This document shows positions 16,629 through 25,542 of a stretch of 64,000 bases of DNA, piece after piece. Position 1 is the first letter of the stretch; every line of letters starts with the position of its first letter. Where the stretch lies: positions 62,001 through 126,000 of the forward strand of contig NZ_JAGIAS010000011.1 in NCBI RefSeq assembly GCF_017744695.1, read 5' to 3'. Origin of the DNA: Dyadobacter sp. (GTDB lineage: Bacteria > Bacteroidota > Bacteroidia > Cytophagales > Spirosomataceae). The notes beneath the pieces were generated by a model. It was not told the DNA's origin. It ran no database searches and was given only the letters and a program-made list of their open reading frames with translations. The position numbers and the translations under genes were made by a program.

Positions 16629-17897
16629 TCAAACTTTTTGTGCCATGATCCTGAAAGTGTCGTCATAACGCTCCCTGACCTTATCCATCGCGGATTTAAC
16701 CTGTGCCAGCGCGGCTTCGTAGTTCGCATTCACTTCCATCAGGCGACGGGTGATTTGCTCCGCGGTCGTTTGTTCGATCTCGAAAGTCCAGGAGGCAAGG
16801 CCGAGATCATAGTACATCTGCCCCTTGATCGTGTCCTCGGGCTGGCGCAGGTAAAAGCAGGGCGTGCCGTTGGTGGCCGCGATGATCGGAGAATGGCATT
16901 CGAAACTGAGTACGGCCTGGGCCTTTTGATAGAGCGACGCCGCCTCGTCCGGCAGCCAGTAGCCATGCTTCACGATATAAGGTTTCACGTCGTCCGGCAG
17001 CGGATTGATCAGCAATTCGTCCATGACATCCACCTCATAAGTCATTTCGGGGCACACCACCACCTTCCCCTTCGTTTTCCTCACCCAGGTGATCATTGCC
17101 TCGCGGAGCTTGGCATGGTCGTTCTCCTTCCATTTATTATTGAGCTCGTCCACCTCTTTGATGCGTTCGGCGCTCCATCCGGCATTGTTCGGCCTGATTT
17201 TGTAGTAAGGCGTACGCCGTAGCCTAGGGATCACGCAAATGAACCGGCGGTCGGTCAGTTTGTTTTCCCCGATAAATTTAGCGGCAGCGGGGTCGTCGTG
17301 AATATCCATCGCAAAAGTGGCGTCGGGGGCGAATGCGATATGTTTTCCTTCCAGACCGGCTTCCTTCAACTTCCCGATCGACGCGGTTTCGCGTGTGAAG
17401 ATGAACGACGCATTTTCGATAATGCGTTTGAGCTCCGGCGTAATGTCCTGAATGGTCACCCCGAAAATCCCGAAAGGTTTCTGTGTTTGCTTTTGCCAGC
17501 TATCCAGGTAATCCGCGGCCACTACCGACGGCCCGGAACCGTGCAGGAAAAAATCGGCTTCCGAAAATGCCTTTTTCACCTCGTCCGACTGCGGCTCCCC
17601 GTCCTTAGTAACCTGTCCGTGAATAATTTGCAGATCAGGATAATGCTTTTTGAGCATTCCTTCGGCAAAGTCACTTTTGCTTTTCTTCCAGAGAATGAGC
17701 TTTGCCCTGGGCATACGCTTTTTCAGGAGGGCGATCAGCCCCGGCGTGTGGGCGATATCGCCGATATTCACATCCTGCCATCCCGAAACGAACAGGATCG
17801 TAGGATCGGCTTTGGCTTGTGCCATCGTTCCAAACATGCAGAACCCTGCCAGCGCAGCCCCGCTTTTGATAAAATTTCTTCTGGTTTTCAATTGCAT
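16629..17897 (-). CDS. Tat-exported polysaccharide pyruvyl transferase-like protein
   Basis: 422 residues. The N terminus has a twin-arginine signal (KTRRNFIKSGAALAGFCMFG, cleavage near AQA). The mature part has the polysaccharide pyruvyl transferase fold: an early ILFVSGWQDVNIGDIAHTPG, AFSEADFFLHGSGPSVVAAD, SFIFTRETASIGKLKEAGLE, IAFAPDATFA and a late AQAVLSFECHSPIIAATNGT-PCFYLRQPED. Known members add pyruvate ketals to sugars in the cytoplasm, so an exported form is unusual; here it may be a carbohydrate-binding or modified activity in the periplasm. It is 94 bp downstream of SusD and probably the last gene of the sigma/FecR-controlled unit. Confidence 0.8.
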   Translation of the reverse strand: MQLKTRRNFIKSGAALAGFCMFGTMAQAKADPTILFVSGWQDVNIGDIAHTPGLIALLKKRMPRAKLILWKKSKSDFAEGMLKKHYPDLQIIHGQVTKDGEPQSDEVKKAFSEADFFLHGSGPSVVAADYLDSWQKQTQKPFGIFGVTIQDITPELKRIIENASFIFTRETASIGKLKEAGLEGKHIAFAPDATFAMDIHDDPAAAKFIGENKLTDRRFICVIPRLRRTPYYKIRPNNAGWSAERIKEVDELNNKWKENDHAKLREAMITWVRKTKGKVVVCPEMTYEVDVMDELLINPLPDDVKPYIVKHGYWLPDEAASLYQKAQAVLSFECHSPIIAATNGTPCFYLRQPEDTIKGQMYYDLGLASWTFEIEQTTAEQITRRLMEVNANYEAALAQVKSAMDKVRERYDDTFRIMAQKV

Positions 17898-17991
17898 GAT
17901 TTACAATATTTTAGACTATCAATGTAAAAATTAACTTATCTACTTTTCGCCGCAATTATGTTTTTGCTGGTGAGCATATGCGGTATGACGG

Positions 17992-19698
17992 TCACGGGTA
18001 CCCCGGGTTCTGCTCGAACTTCGTGCCGGTGTTGGCGTCAATCACTTTCTGCGGAATGGGCCAATACCGGTTGAAATCCTGAATCGTACTGCCCGAAGAA
18101 GGGCCGTTCGGTACCGACGGGACCGAATTGTACTTGCGAACGCGGTCCACGAGCCTACCCATGCGTATGAGCGTGCGGAGCCGCGGTTCTTCGACGATCA
18201 ACTCCCGCGAACGCTCGTCCAGGATGAAGTCTTCTGTTACGTCGGCAGCGGCAACCGGTTTGGCTTTCGCCCGTGCACGCACGACATTGAGATCCGCAGC
18301 GGCCGAGGTTTTATCCCCTTTCCGGAAATGCGCCTCTGCCCGCAGCAAATAGGTTTCCGCCACGCGCATCCGGCTGAAATCCTTCACCGAGTTGCCGCTC
18401 AGGTTGTTATTCCCCATGGGCGTTCCCTCGATTTTTCGGATGTAGGGATAGTATTGGCGCAAAGTGTCGAGCACAGTTTTGGTCAGGGTACCGTCGGCTT
18501 TGGTGGTGTACAGCTGCCCGTCCGCACCTCTTTTGGTCAGAATGGGTTTCCCGAAGTACTCCTTATCAGCCGCATTGTTGTAATAATAGGTCCTGCGGAT
18601 GTTATACACCGAATTGCGTATATCGTTCGGATCCAGCTTCCAGATGTCGTATTTAATGTAATTGGTGGGAGAATTTACGCCTATCCCGCGCCCAAGGCTG
18701 TCCGAGGGCAGGTTGGCGCTGCCATTCGGAGACTGGATCTTGTCATATTCCGGCCCCCAGTACCGGATGCTGATGTTCGCCAGCGAAGCGGTGGAGTAGC
18801 CGCCGGGGGTAAAGTTCTCGAACTGCCATGCCCACATCACTTCCTTGTTCCCCTGCGATTTGTTGATCTGCCCATCGGCGAAAACGTCGGAAAATACATC
18901 TCCCGGCCGGCCCGCCGCCTTGCCAAAGCGCTGGGTCATGAGCTGGTAGTCGCCGGCTTCCTTACTGATCACCATCGTGGCGGCAGCTATTGATTTGTCA
19001 AAATAGGAATCGTCCTTTTTCTCCATTCCCAACGAAATATAAACCTCGCTCAGCAAGTGAAATGCGGCTGCACGCGGAATGCGGCCATCGGGCACCTCCT
19101 TGTCCAGCAACGCCGACGCGGCTTCCAGGTCCTGCGCCACGAAGTCGAGCACCTCCATGCGCGATGCCCGGACGAAGTCGAACTTCGGCTCCACGATCCG
19201 CTCTTTCACAATCGGTACTCCACCGTACACGTTCGCGAGGAAATTGTAGGTATATGCCCTGAAAAACAATGCCTGCCCTTTGATGTTCGCCCGGGCGGCA
19301 TCGCCGATTTTGAGGCTCGGGTCGTCGATGTTATCCAGGATCAGGTTAGCGCGCACAATCATTTGCTTGAATGCCCAATCCCAGTAAATGGCGGTTGCTT
19401 CGAGGTTGGAGTTCAGCAAACTGTAATCCTTGTTTCCCCGGGAATCGTTGCGGCCCCATTGGCTTTGGTCGGTACCCACGGTCATGTATTCGAAATTGTT
19501 GGACGCGATGCTCTGCTCCTGCCGCGCGCCTTCATAGAGGGACACCACGGCCGCATCGTACCCCGCCTCATTCACGAGCAGGTTTTCCGGGCTGAAACGG
19601 TCCAGAGGGACTTCATCCAGGTAGGACTCTTTGCAGGCCGTCGTCAGGCCGAGCGCACACAGGGTGAGCAGGCAAGTAAGATATCTTTTCATGTTCAT
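17992..19698 (-). CDS. SusD/RagB family lipoprotein
   Basis: 568 residues. The lipobox is CALGLTTACKESYLDEVPL, with the K-E-S sequence after Cys that directs lipoproteins to the surface. The N-terminal SusD-like domain (EVPLDRFSPENLLVNEAGYD) and the family helical repeats (GQALFFRAYTYNFLANVYGG, RAAAFHLLSEVYISLGM) are followed by the end motif FILDERSRELIVEEPRLRTL, FNRYWPIPQKVIDANTGTKF and EQNPGYP. The gap to the SusC stop is 6 bp, so they form one operon. It binds the glycan that the STN-type SusC imports. Confidence 0.95.
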   Translation of the reverse strand: MNMKRYLTCLLTLCALGLTTACKESYLDEVPLDRFSPENLLVNEAGYDAAVVSLYEGARQEQSIASNNFEYMTVGTDQSQWGRNDSRGNKDYSLLNSNLEATAIYWDWAFKQMIVRANLILDNIDDPSLKIGDAARANIKGQALFFRAYTYNFLANVYGGVPIVKERIVEPKFDFVRASRMEVLDFVAQDLEAASALLDKEVPDGRIPRAAAFHLLSEVYISLGMEKKDDSYFDKSIAAATMVISKEAGDYQLMTQRFGKAAGRPGDVFSDVFADGQINKSQGNKEVMWAWQFENFTPGGYSTASLANISIRYWGPEYDKIQSPNGSANLPSDSLGRGIGVNSPTNYIKYDIWKLDPNDIRNSVYNIRRTYYYNNAADKEYFGKPILTKRGADGQLYTTKADGTLTKTVLDTLRQYYPYIRKIEGTPMGNNNLSGNSVKDFSRMRVAETYLLRAEAHFRKGDKTSAAADLNVVRARAKAKPVAAADVTEDFILDERSRELIVEEPRLRTLIRMGRLVDRVRKYNSVPSVPNGPSSGSTIQDFNRYWPIPQKVIDANTGTKFEQNPGYP

Positions 19699-19704
19699 TA
19701 AGGT

Positions 19705-22700
19705 TTAGAAGGAAATGTTAAGCCCGGCAATGAAGGTTTTCAATAAAGGCCCATTCTCCCCAGGGCTCCTTCCGCCTCCGCCGAACTCTGGGTCCCAGCC
19801 TTCCCATTTGGTCCAGGTACCGAGGTTTTTCGCGCTCACATAAACCTGCAATGCGCCTATTTTGACCGTCTTCAGCAGCTTCTCGGGAATATTGTACGAG
19901 AGCGAGACATCCTGAAAACGGACGAAACTGCGGCTTTCATAAAACCCGTATCCCAGCGGATTGCGGTAATTGATCCTCGGGTGGGTATTAATCGGATTGT
20001 CGGGCGTCCAGTAAGGTACATTCAGAAAATTGGCCTGGTCGTAGAAATTAGTGCCAGGGTTCATCATATCGAGCCTGCTGTACCCGCCCTGGCGGACATT
20101 GAAAGTTGTCGAAAGGCTTAGTCCCCTGTAACTCAAAATATTGGTTAGCCCCATATTGAAAGCGGGTTGCGCATGGCTGATTACCTTGCGGTCCTGCGGG
20201 GTAATCTTACCATCCGGCACGCCGTCGGGGCCGCTGATATCCTTGAAGCGGATATCGCCGGGTTTAGCGCCCGGAATCAGGCTCAGGTCGTCACCCTGCT
20301 GGAAAATACCGTCGAAAACATAGTCGTAGTTGCTCAGCAGCGGGTGGCCGATAAACCAGCCGCTCGCAATATCGTCGTCCTCCCGGCCATCGTTATTCAC
20401 ATCCCGGCCGGTCAGTTTCACGATTTTATTCCGGTTAAATGAAAATGCAATGCTGGTATTCCAGGCAAATCCGCCGCGCTGGATATTGGTCGTTTTCAGA
20501 TCGATTTCCAGTCCCTGGTTCATGGTTTGACCTACATTTCTGAGAAATTCCTCAAAACCGTTGGTATTGGGAATGGCCTGTTTCAAAAGCAGGTCGTACG
20601 TGCGGGTCCAGTAGTAATTGAGCGAGGCACTGATCCGGCTGTTTAAAAACTGCATGTCGGCTCCGATGTTCGTACTTTCGGAGGTCTCCCAGCCCAGGTT
20701 CGGGTTAGCGAGGCTGGAAGGGCTCAAACCGACCGACGTACCGGCTCCATCCCCGAATACGTAATTCTTTTGCTCCACCTGGCTCAGGGAAGAGTACTCG
20801 GCCACACCGCGGTTGCCGTTCCGGCCCCAGGAAGCTCTCAATTTCAAAAAGTTAATATCTTTCAAATCGTGCATGAATGCTTCTTCGGTGACGTTCCAGC
20901 TCAATGCAACCGCAGGAAACACGCCGAACTTGTTGCCCGCTCCGAAGGCCGAAAACCCGTCCCGGCGCACGCTCACCGTAGCGAGGTACTTGCCCGCCAC
21001 AGAATACCCCAGCCTGGCCATAGCCGACAACTGACGGTTCCTGGCCGCACCCGTATTGATATTGAACCCTTCCCCTATTTCCAGTGCATTATAACCCAGG
21101 GCATCATTGAAAATATTCTGGCTGGAAAGCAATGACGACTGCCGTTTCTGCTCATACGCTCCATAAAGCAGGGTAAGGTCCAGGCTTTGCGTCCGCGTGA
21201 TCTGCTGCTTATAGCTCACGATGTTCTCGATCGTGATGTTTTGTGTTTCGCCGTGGCGCTTCGAACCGGCACCCAGGCGGTTCAAAGGTTCATACGAAGG
21301 ACTGTAAATGAACAATGCGGAATCAGTGCGGGTATAAGCCGCATTCAGTTTGTACGACAGCCCCTTCCAAATGTGTACGTCGGCGAATGCGTTGGCAAAC
21401 AATGCCCGGGCATTCGACTTGCGGTCGTTCAAAAGCGTGCCGATCAAAGTGTTGGTCACCAGCCCTATATCCTGCGGCAGCGGACGAGGCGATGTGCCAT
21501 CCGCCAGAAAAAGGCTCGCATACGGGCTCAGGTACGTAGCGGGTACCAGGTCGGCACGCACGCCCGAGTCGTCGCGCGAGGAAAACCCTGAATTAATGCC
21601 CAGTTTAAGCCAGTCCGTCGCATCGACAGACAGGTTGAGCCGGCTGGAAATGCGGCTGAAATTATCGCCTTTCACCGGCGACTTCGCTTTAAGATAACCG
21701 CCTGAAAGGAAATAGCTCGTCCGGTCGGTTTTGCCCGATACGCTCAGTTCGTAATTCGACATCGGCGCTTTTTGTTTGATTTCTTCAAATGGACGAATGG
21801 AACGTCCCGCAGCGATATTTTCCAACTCAACGGGCTGAAAAGGTACCGCTCCGCCGTCGGCGATTTCGGCATCCTTACGCGCTGCCAGGTATTGCTCCGC
21901 ATTCAGGAATTTGGGTAAAAAGGCGTAATCCGACGCGCCTGCATAGGTATTGAACGAAAACACCGGCTTACCCGATTTGCCGCGCTTCGTGGTGATCTCG
22001 ATCACGCCGTTGGCCGCCAGCGATCCGTAAATGGCCGTCGAGCTGGCATCTTTCAGCACATCTATCGACTCAATATCACTGGGGTTAATATCCGACAGGC
22101 TGCCCCCGGCGTAAATAATACCGTCCAGCACGATCAACGGCGCGTTACTGGCCGAAATGGAGTTGGTACCGCGGATTTTGATCCCGCCTACCTGGCCCGG
22201 GCGACCATTGTCCGTCACCTGAACGCCCGCAATCGTTCCGCGGAGCATTTGCGAAGCATTGGTATTGGGTTGCAGCCGTGTTTGCTCCACATTGACGCTC
22301 GCAATGGCACCTGTCAGGTCGCGCTTCCTGGCTGTGCCGTATCCGACGACCACCACTTCCTCCAACGCTTTGGTATCCGGCTTCAGCACCACATCAATCC
22401 GGCTTTTCGAACCGATTTCTATCTCCTGCGGCAGGTAACCTACGAACGAAAACACCAGAACGGTAGCCTCCTGCGGAATTTCGAGCGCAAATTGGCCATC
22501 CACGTCGGTCACCGTCCCCGATTGCGTCCCCTTCACGACCACGCTCACACCGGGCAACCCTGCCCCTGCCTCGTCGTTAACGGTACCCTCTACCCTGCGG
22601 TCGGGCACAGGCGCAGGGGTGTTGCCGGCCGCAGGCGCGATACTGCCCGTTTTCGGCTCGGCCTCGGCCCTCGACAGGATGATCTGCCGCCCCGCTACCA

Positions 22701-23019
22701 CGTAACGGACCTGCAACGGTTTCAAAATAAGGTCGAGCACTTCCCCGAGGCTGCGATTGGCAGCATTTAAGGTAACCGGTTGCCGGACCGGCACCACCTG
22801 CGGGCTGTACGAGAACTTGATCTCCGCCTGTTTCTCGATGAGATGCAGGACTGATTTCAAGCTTTTTTCCTGAACGGTTATGGATATACTTCGATTGAGC
22901 AGTTCCTGACCGGCGGCACTTCGCGCCCAGGACAGCTGAATGAATCCGAGCACCAGCAACACCGGGGCGACGGTGTTCCTCATGCATCGGAATGCATTAT
23001 GTGCGGCGAGTTTCTTCAT
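19705..23019 (-). CDS. SusC/RagA family outer membrane transporter with STN signalling domain
   Basis: 1104 residues from the ATG at 23019; the frame extends to 23085, but those residues do not look like a signal peptide. After the signal, an STN (secretin/TonB N-terminal) domain occupies about 45-105 (ISITVQEKSLKSVLHLIEKQ-AEIKFSYSPQ), then a Pro-rich linker, a carboxypeptidase-regulatory-like domain (VEGTVNDEAGAGLPGVSVVV), the motif EEVVVVGYGTARKRDLTGAI, the plug with VLDGIIYAGGSL and STAIYGSLAANGV, and the barrel ending in FIAGLNISF. STN domains contact FecR-type anti-sigma factors, and both FecR and a sigma factor lie just upstream, so this is a transducing transporter. It forms an operon with the SusD downstream. 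Confidence 0.95.
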   Translation of the reverse strand: MKKLAAHNAFRCMRNTVAPVLLVLGFIQLSWARSAAGQELLNRSISITVQEKSLKSVLHLIEKQAEIKFSYSPQVVPVRQPVTLNAANRSLGEVLDLILKPLQVRYVVAGRQIILSRAEAEPKTGSIAPAAGNTPAPVPDRRVEGTVNDEAGAGLPGVSVVVKGTQSGTVTDVDGQFALEIPQEATVLVFSFVGYLPQEIEIGSKSRIDVVLKPDTKALEEVVVVGYGTARKRDLTGAIASVNVEQTRLQPNTNASQMLRGTIAGVQVTDNGRPGQVGGIKIRGTNSISASNAPLIVLDGIIYAGGSLSDINPSDIESIDVLKDASSTAIYGSLAANGVIEITTKRGKSGKPVFSFNTYAGASDYAFLPKFLNAEQYLAARKDAEIADGGAVPFQPVELENIAAGRSIRPFEEIKQKAPMSNYELSVSGKTDRTSYFLSGGYLKAKSPVKGDNFSRISSRLNLSVDATDWLKLGINSGFSSRDDSGVRADLVPATYLSPYASLFLADGTSPRPLPQDIGLVTNTLIGTLLNDRKSNARALFANAFADVHIWKGLSYKLNAAYTRTDSALFIYSPSYEPLNRLGAGSKRHGETQNITIENIVSYKQQITRTQSLDLTLLYGAYEQKRQSSLLSSQNIFNDALGYNALEIGEGFNINTGAARNRQLSAMARLGYSVAGKYLATVSVRRDGFSAFGAGNKFGVFPAVALSWNVTEEAFMHDLKDINFLKLRASWGRNGNRGVAEYSSLSQVEQKNYVFGDGAGTSVGLSPSSLANPNLGWETSESTNIGADMQFLNSRISASLNYYWTRTYDLLLKQAIPNTNGFEEFLRNVGQTMNQGLEIDLKTTNIQRGGFAWNTSIAFSFNRNKIVKLTGRDVNNDGREDDDIASGWFIGHPLLSNYDYVFDGIFQQGDDLSLIPGAKPGDIRFKDISGPDGVPDGKITPQDRKVISHAQPAFNMGLTNILSYRGLSLSTTFNVRQGGYSRLDMMNPGTNFYDQANFLNVPYWTPDNPINTHPRINYRNPLGYGFYESRSFVRFQDVSLSYNIPEKLLKTVKIGALQVYVSAKNLGTWTKWEGWDPEFGGGGRSPGENGPLLKTFIAGLNISF

Positions 23020-23117
23020 AATGATCGGATGAATAGGGTTAGTAAAAGCAATAGTTGAGCATCCCACGGCAATACCGGAGGTCAAAGGATTAAAAGTCTT
23101 TCACATCTTAAACCGGG

Positions 23118-24215
23118 TTACCGGCACTCACCGCCATGAATGACGACCTGGCCATCCAGTTTTTGGTAATCTGCATTGATAGTGGTGCAAATGACCCGAA
23201 GTTTCTCTTCAAAGGTCTCGGTTTTAAGCGACGCGCTGAGTTCGCAATTTTTCAACTGCTCTTTGTTGTACAAAATAGAAATGCCGTAAGCCTTTTCCAG
23301 ATCGCCGATTACCTCGCCCACAGGCACCGCATCGTACTCGAAATCAGGAATTTCCTTCGAAACATCGATCACCCGCGGTTCCGGCACGATCGATTTGCTG
23401 AATTCCGCGGATTGTCGTGAAAAGACCGCCTGCTGGTTCGGCAGCAACAGCAGGCCCGTCACCGGCCGTCGCTTGTCCTGACCGCGCGCATGCGCATCCC
23501 TCGAAACAGAAACCTGCCCCGAAGCCACGTTCACCAGCACCTTCGTCTCCTTGTCGAAAGCCCGCACTTTGAACTGCGTACCCAACACCCTGGTTACCAC
23601 CTCATTGGCATACACCAAAAATGGCTTCCGGACATTCCTTACCACTTTAAAATCAGCCTCTCCAGACAAAAACACTTCCCTCGCGGCCCCATCGAATACC
23701 GGCTTGAAACTGATCCTGCTTCCCGGCGCGAGCTGCACGACCGAGCTGTCGGAAAGCACGATCGTCTGCATTGTCGGACCGCCGTTGACACGTTCGGTAA
23801 AATGGTCGCGTCCGTTCGAAATGCGGCTTGCGTAGTAGCTCTCGGCATCCCGGCCTTTCAGCCACCAGTAGGCAAACAACCCGCTTAGCAAAACGACCAC
23901 CGCCACAGCCAGCCAGCGCGTGCCGCCGATCGTACGTACCGGTCGGGATGTTCGCTTGTTGGTTTCCCGGATCCGTACCAGCAGCGCCTCGATAGCTTCT
24001 TCGGAAATGATGTTCCCGGCGTACTTGTCCAGCCCGAGCCTGATCGATTCCAGCAAATGCACCGCCCGGTTCCATTCGCCCAGATTCGGCGGGTTACTTG
24101 CCAGCCATTGCTCCCAAAGCTGGGCCGTTTCCGGGCCCGGCTCCAAGTGATGGCTAACGAAGTCGTCAGATAACAGAAAATCAGCCGCCGAGAAGTGATC
24201 AAACGAATGGTCCAA
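23118..24215 (-). CDS. FecR family anti-sigma factor
   Basis: 366 residues from a TTG at 24215. The frame is open to a GTG at 24326, but that would overlap the sigma factor and give an unlikely N terminus; starting at 24215 gives a familiar DHFSAADFLLSDDFVSHHLE. A cytoplasmic sigma-binding region (1-95) leads to one membrane span (WLAVAVVVLLSGLFAYWWLK), then the periplasmic FecR domain (VLSDSSVVQLAPGSRISFKP, REVFLSGEADFKV, VVTRVLGTQFKVRAFDKET) and a DUF4974 C terminus (GEVIGDLEKAYGISILYNKE). It should hold the sigma factor until the SusC/STN senses its glycan. 58 bp separate it from the sigma gene. Confidence 0.92.
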   Translation of the reverse strand: MDHSFDHFSAADFLLSDDFVSHHLEPGPETAQLWEQWLASNPPNLGEWNRAVHLLESIRLGLDKYAGNIISEEAIEALLVRIRETNKRTSRPVRTIGGTRWLAVAVVVLLSGLFAYWWLKGRDAESYYASRISNGRDHFTERVNGGPTMQTIVLSDSSVVQLAPGSRISFKPVFDGAAREVFLSGEADFKVVRNVRKPFLVYANEVVTRVLGTQFKVRAFDKETKVLVNVASGQVSVSRDAHARGQDKRRPVTGLLLLPNQQAVFSRQSAEFSKSIVPEPRVIDVSKEIPDFEYDAVPVGEVIGDLEKAYGISILYNKEQLKNCELSASLKTETFEEKLRVICTTINADYQKLDGQVVIHGGECR

Positions 24216-24273
24216 AGTACAATGCGGGTTGTGGTTCGTACATAGATGACGGGAACCGCAAATAGTACTCAGT

Positions 24274-24855
24274 TTAACCCAAAAAAATATTAAAAAAGTG
24301 AAGAACCGGCAGAATGATCCAACCACGCAACTTTTCGATAGCCCTAAAAACGAGGTTTTTGGCCGATTGCGTGTTCATTTGCAGGATGTCACCGATCTGG
24401 CTGTAAGTCAGGTTCTCGATAAACCGCAGCTTGATCGCCTCCTGCTGCCGTTGCGGCAACCTGGAAATGAGGGCGACCAGTTTGTCCTGGCGGGAGGCAG
24501 CGATGTCGAGTTCTTCCAGGATTTCCAGGTCGTCGGCATCAAATATTTCCAGATCAATTTCCGACAAGGGTGTAAAAGGCCGCTCTTTTCTTTCCAGCAA
24601 ATGCATAATGCGGGTTTTCAGCGCCTTGATCAGGTAATACTTCACATGCGTTGGAACCGAAAGTCGTTCCCGCTTCACCCAGAGTTCTGTGAATACATCG
24701 TGAATGCAATCCATGACAAACGCGTCGGACGCGGCTACCAAACTGGACCCGTAGCGGTACATATCCTTAATATACAGCCGGTAAAGTTGGGTATAAGCTT
24801 CCTGATCCCCGTCCTGAAATGCTACCCAGAGCTCATGTTCGGTTTGTGCAGGCAA
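24274..24855 (-). CDS. RNA polymerase ECF sigma-70 factor (SusC-linked type)
   Basis: 193 residues. Region 2 (about 20-90) includes AYTQLYRLYIKDMYRYGSSL and DCIHDVFTELWVKRERLS; region 4 (about 130-180) includes LISRLPQRQQEAIKLRFIEN-LTYSQIGDILQMNTQSAKNL. It has no extra domains. The only in-frame start near the family start is a TTG at 24853-24855. It should recruit RNA polymerase to the SusC/SusD operon just downstream after release by FecR. Regulated in cis by the following FecR gene and the STN domain of the SusC. Confidence 0.93.
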   Translation of the reverse strand: MPAQTEHELWVAFQDGDQEAYTQLYRLYIKDMYRYGSSLVAASDAFVMDCIHDVFTELWVKRERLSVPTHVKYYLIKALKTRIMHLLERKERPFTPLSEIDLEIFDADDLEILEELDIAASRQDKLVALISRLPQRQQEAIKLRFIENLTYSQIGDILQMNTQSAKNLVFRAIEKLRGWIILPVLHFFNIFLG

Positions 24856-24962
24856 AGTAATATAGGATTGGTGACAGCGAAAAACCGGCTATGCAACCGG
24901 TAATCGGCATTAAGAGGCCGGATTTGAAGTGATATACTCGCTTTCTGCGGCGCCGGTACTGC

Positions 24963-25370
24963 CTATCGCGCCTTTTTGAAGCCGCAATCGATCCTGATGG
25001 CCTCGTTCAGAAGCTTCTTTATCGCGGTTTCGTCGATTTCCTCTACGGTCTGATAGATTTTATAAAAAATCTGTTTGTTCGTCCCATGCGATAAAAGACG
25101 GTCTTCGTCCACTAATCGGCAGCCATACCAAAAACCGAGAAGTACTCCCTTCCTAATGCCGCCTCGGGGAACCGTCGACGGCCATACGATACAGATGCCT
25201 TTGTTTCCGTAGTAAAACGGTACATTATATGATATTTTCTCCCGGCAATAATCAGGAAGCGTTTCACGGATTATGGCACGCAGCACATCCACGATCAACC
25301 GCTCATCTTCTGGTAAAAGATCATACAACTCTACGATATTTCTGATTTTCAACGGGTTTAACTGGCTCAT
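24963..25370 (-). CDS. DUF1801 domain protein
   Basis: 135 residues from the internal ATG at 25370; a longer frame begins at 25418 but overlaps the divergent regulatory region. The family core is visible: RAIIRETLPDYCREKISYNV-PFYYGNKGICIVWPS and the late EIDETAIKKLLNEAIRI. DUF1801 proteins (YdhG-like) have a frataxin-related fold and unknown function; some bind iron. It is divergent to the unknown protein at 25543, and the sigma-54-type elements lie in the gap. No operon partner on its strand. Confidence 0.8.
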   Translation of the reverse strand: MSQLNPLKIRNIVELYDLLPEDERLIVDVLRAIIRETLPDYCREKISYNVPFYYGNKGICIVWPSTVPRGGIRKGVLLGFWYGCRLVDEDRLLSHGTNKQIFYKIYQTVEEIDETAIKKLLNEAIRIDCGFKKAR

Positions 25371-25426
25371 ATACGTTTGACTGGAATTGTCGGCAATACA
25401 CTGTATTTCGTAGCCCATTAGGGAAT

Positions 25427-25459
25427 TGACGAAATATAGTGTCTTTTTTTAATATCGTC
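25427..25459. promoter_or_regulatory. Enhancer-like element (UAS), TGACGAAATAT and inverted ATATCGTC
   Basis: TGACGAAATAT (25427-25437) and ATATCGTC (25452-25459) are inverted half-sites of the same element found as a full palindrome at 34125 and as two copies at 28678-28725. It is 36-68 bp upstream of a sigma-54-type -24 box, which is a normal distance for a bacterial enhancer. Confidence 0.6.
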
Positions 25460-25494
25460 TCCAATTTCAGACTGACAATCATCGTGTTACATTT

Positions 25495-25509
25495 TGGCAT
25501 AGCTATTGA
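25495..25509 (+). promoter_or_regulatory. Sigma-54 (-24/-12) promoter candidate
   Basis: TGGCATAGCTATTGA fits TGGCAY-N5-TTGC, with GG and G at the exact -24/-12 spacing and one mismatch (A for C in the -12 GC). It is 33 bp before the ATG of the unknown protein. The same sequence pattern, TGGCACAGCGATTGA, recurs at 28780. Confidence 0.65.
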
Positions 25510-25542
25510 CTTTTCCAGGGTATCCTATCCAGAACACGCAAC

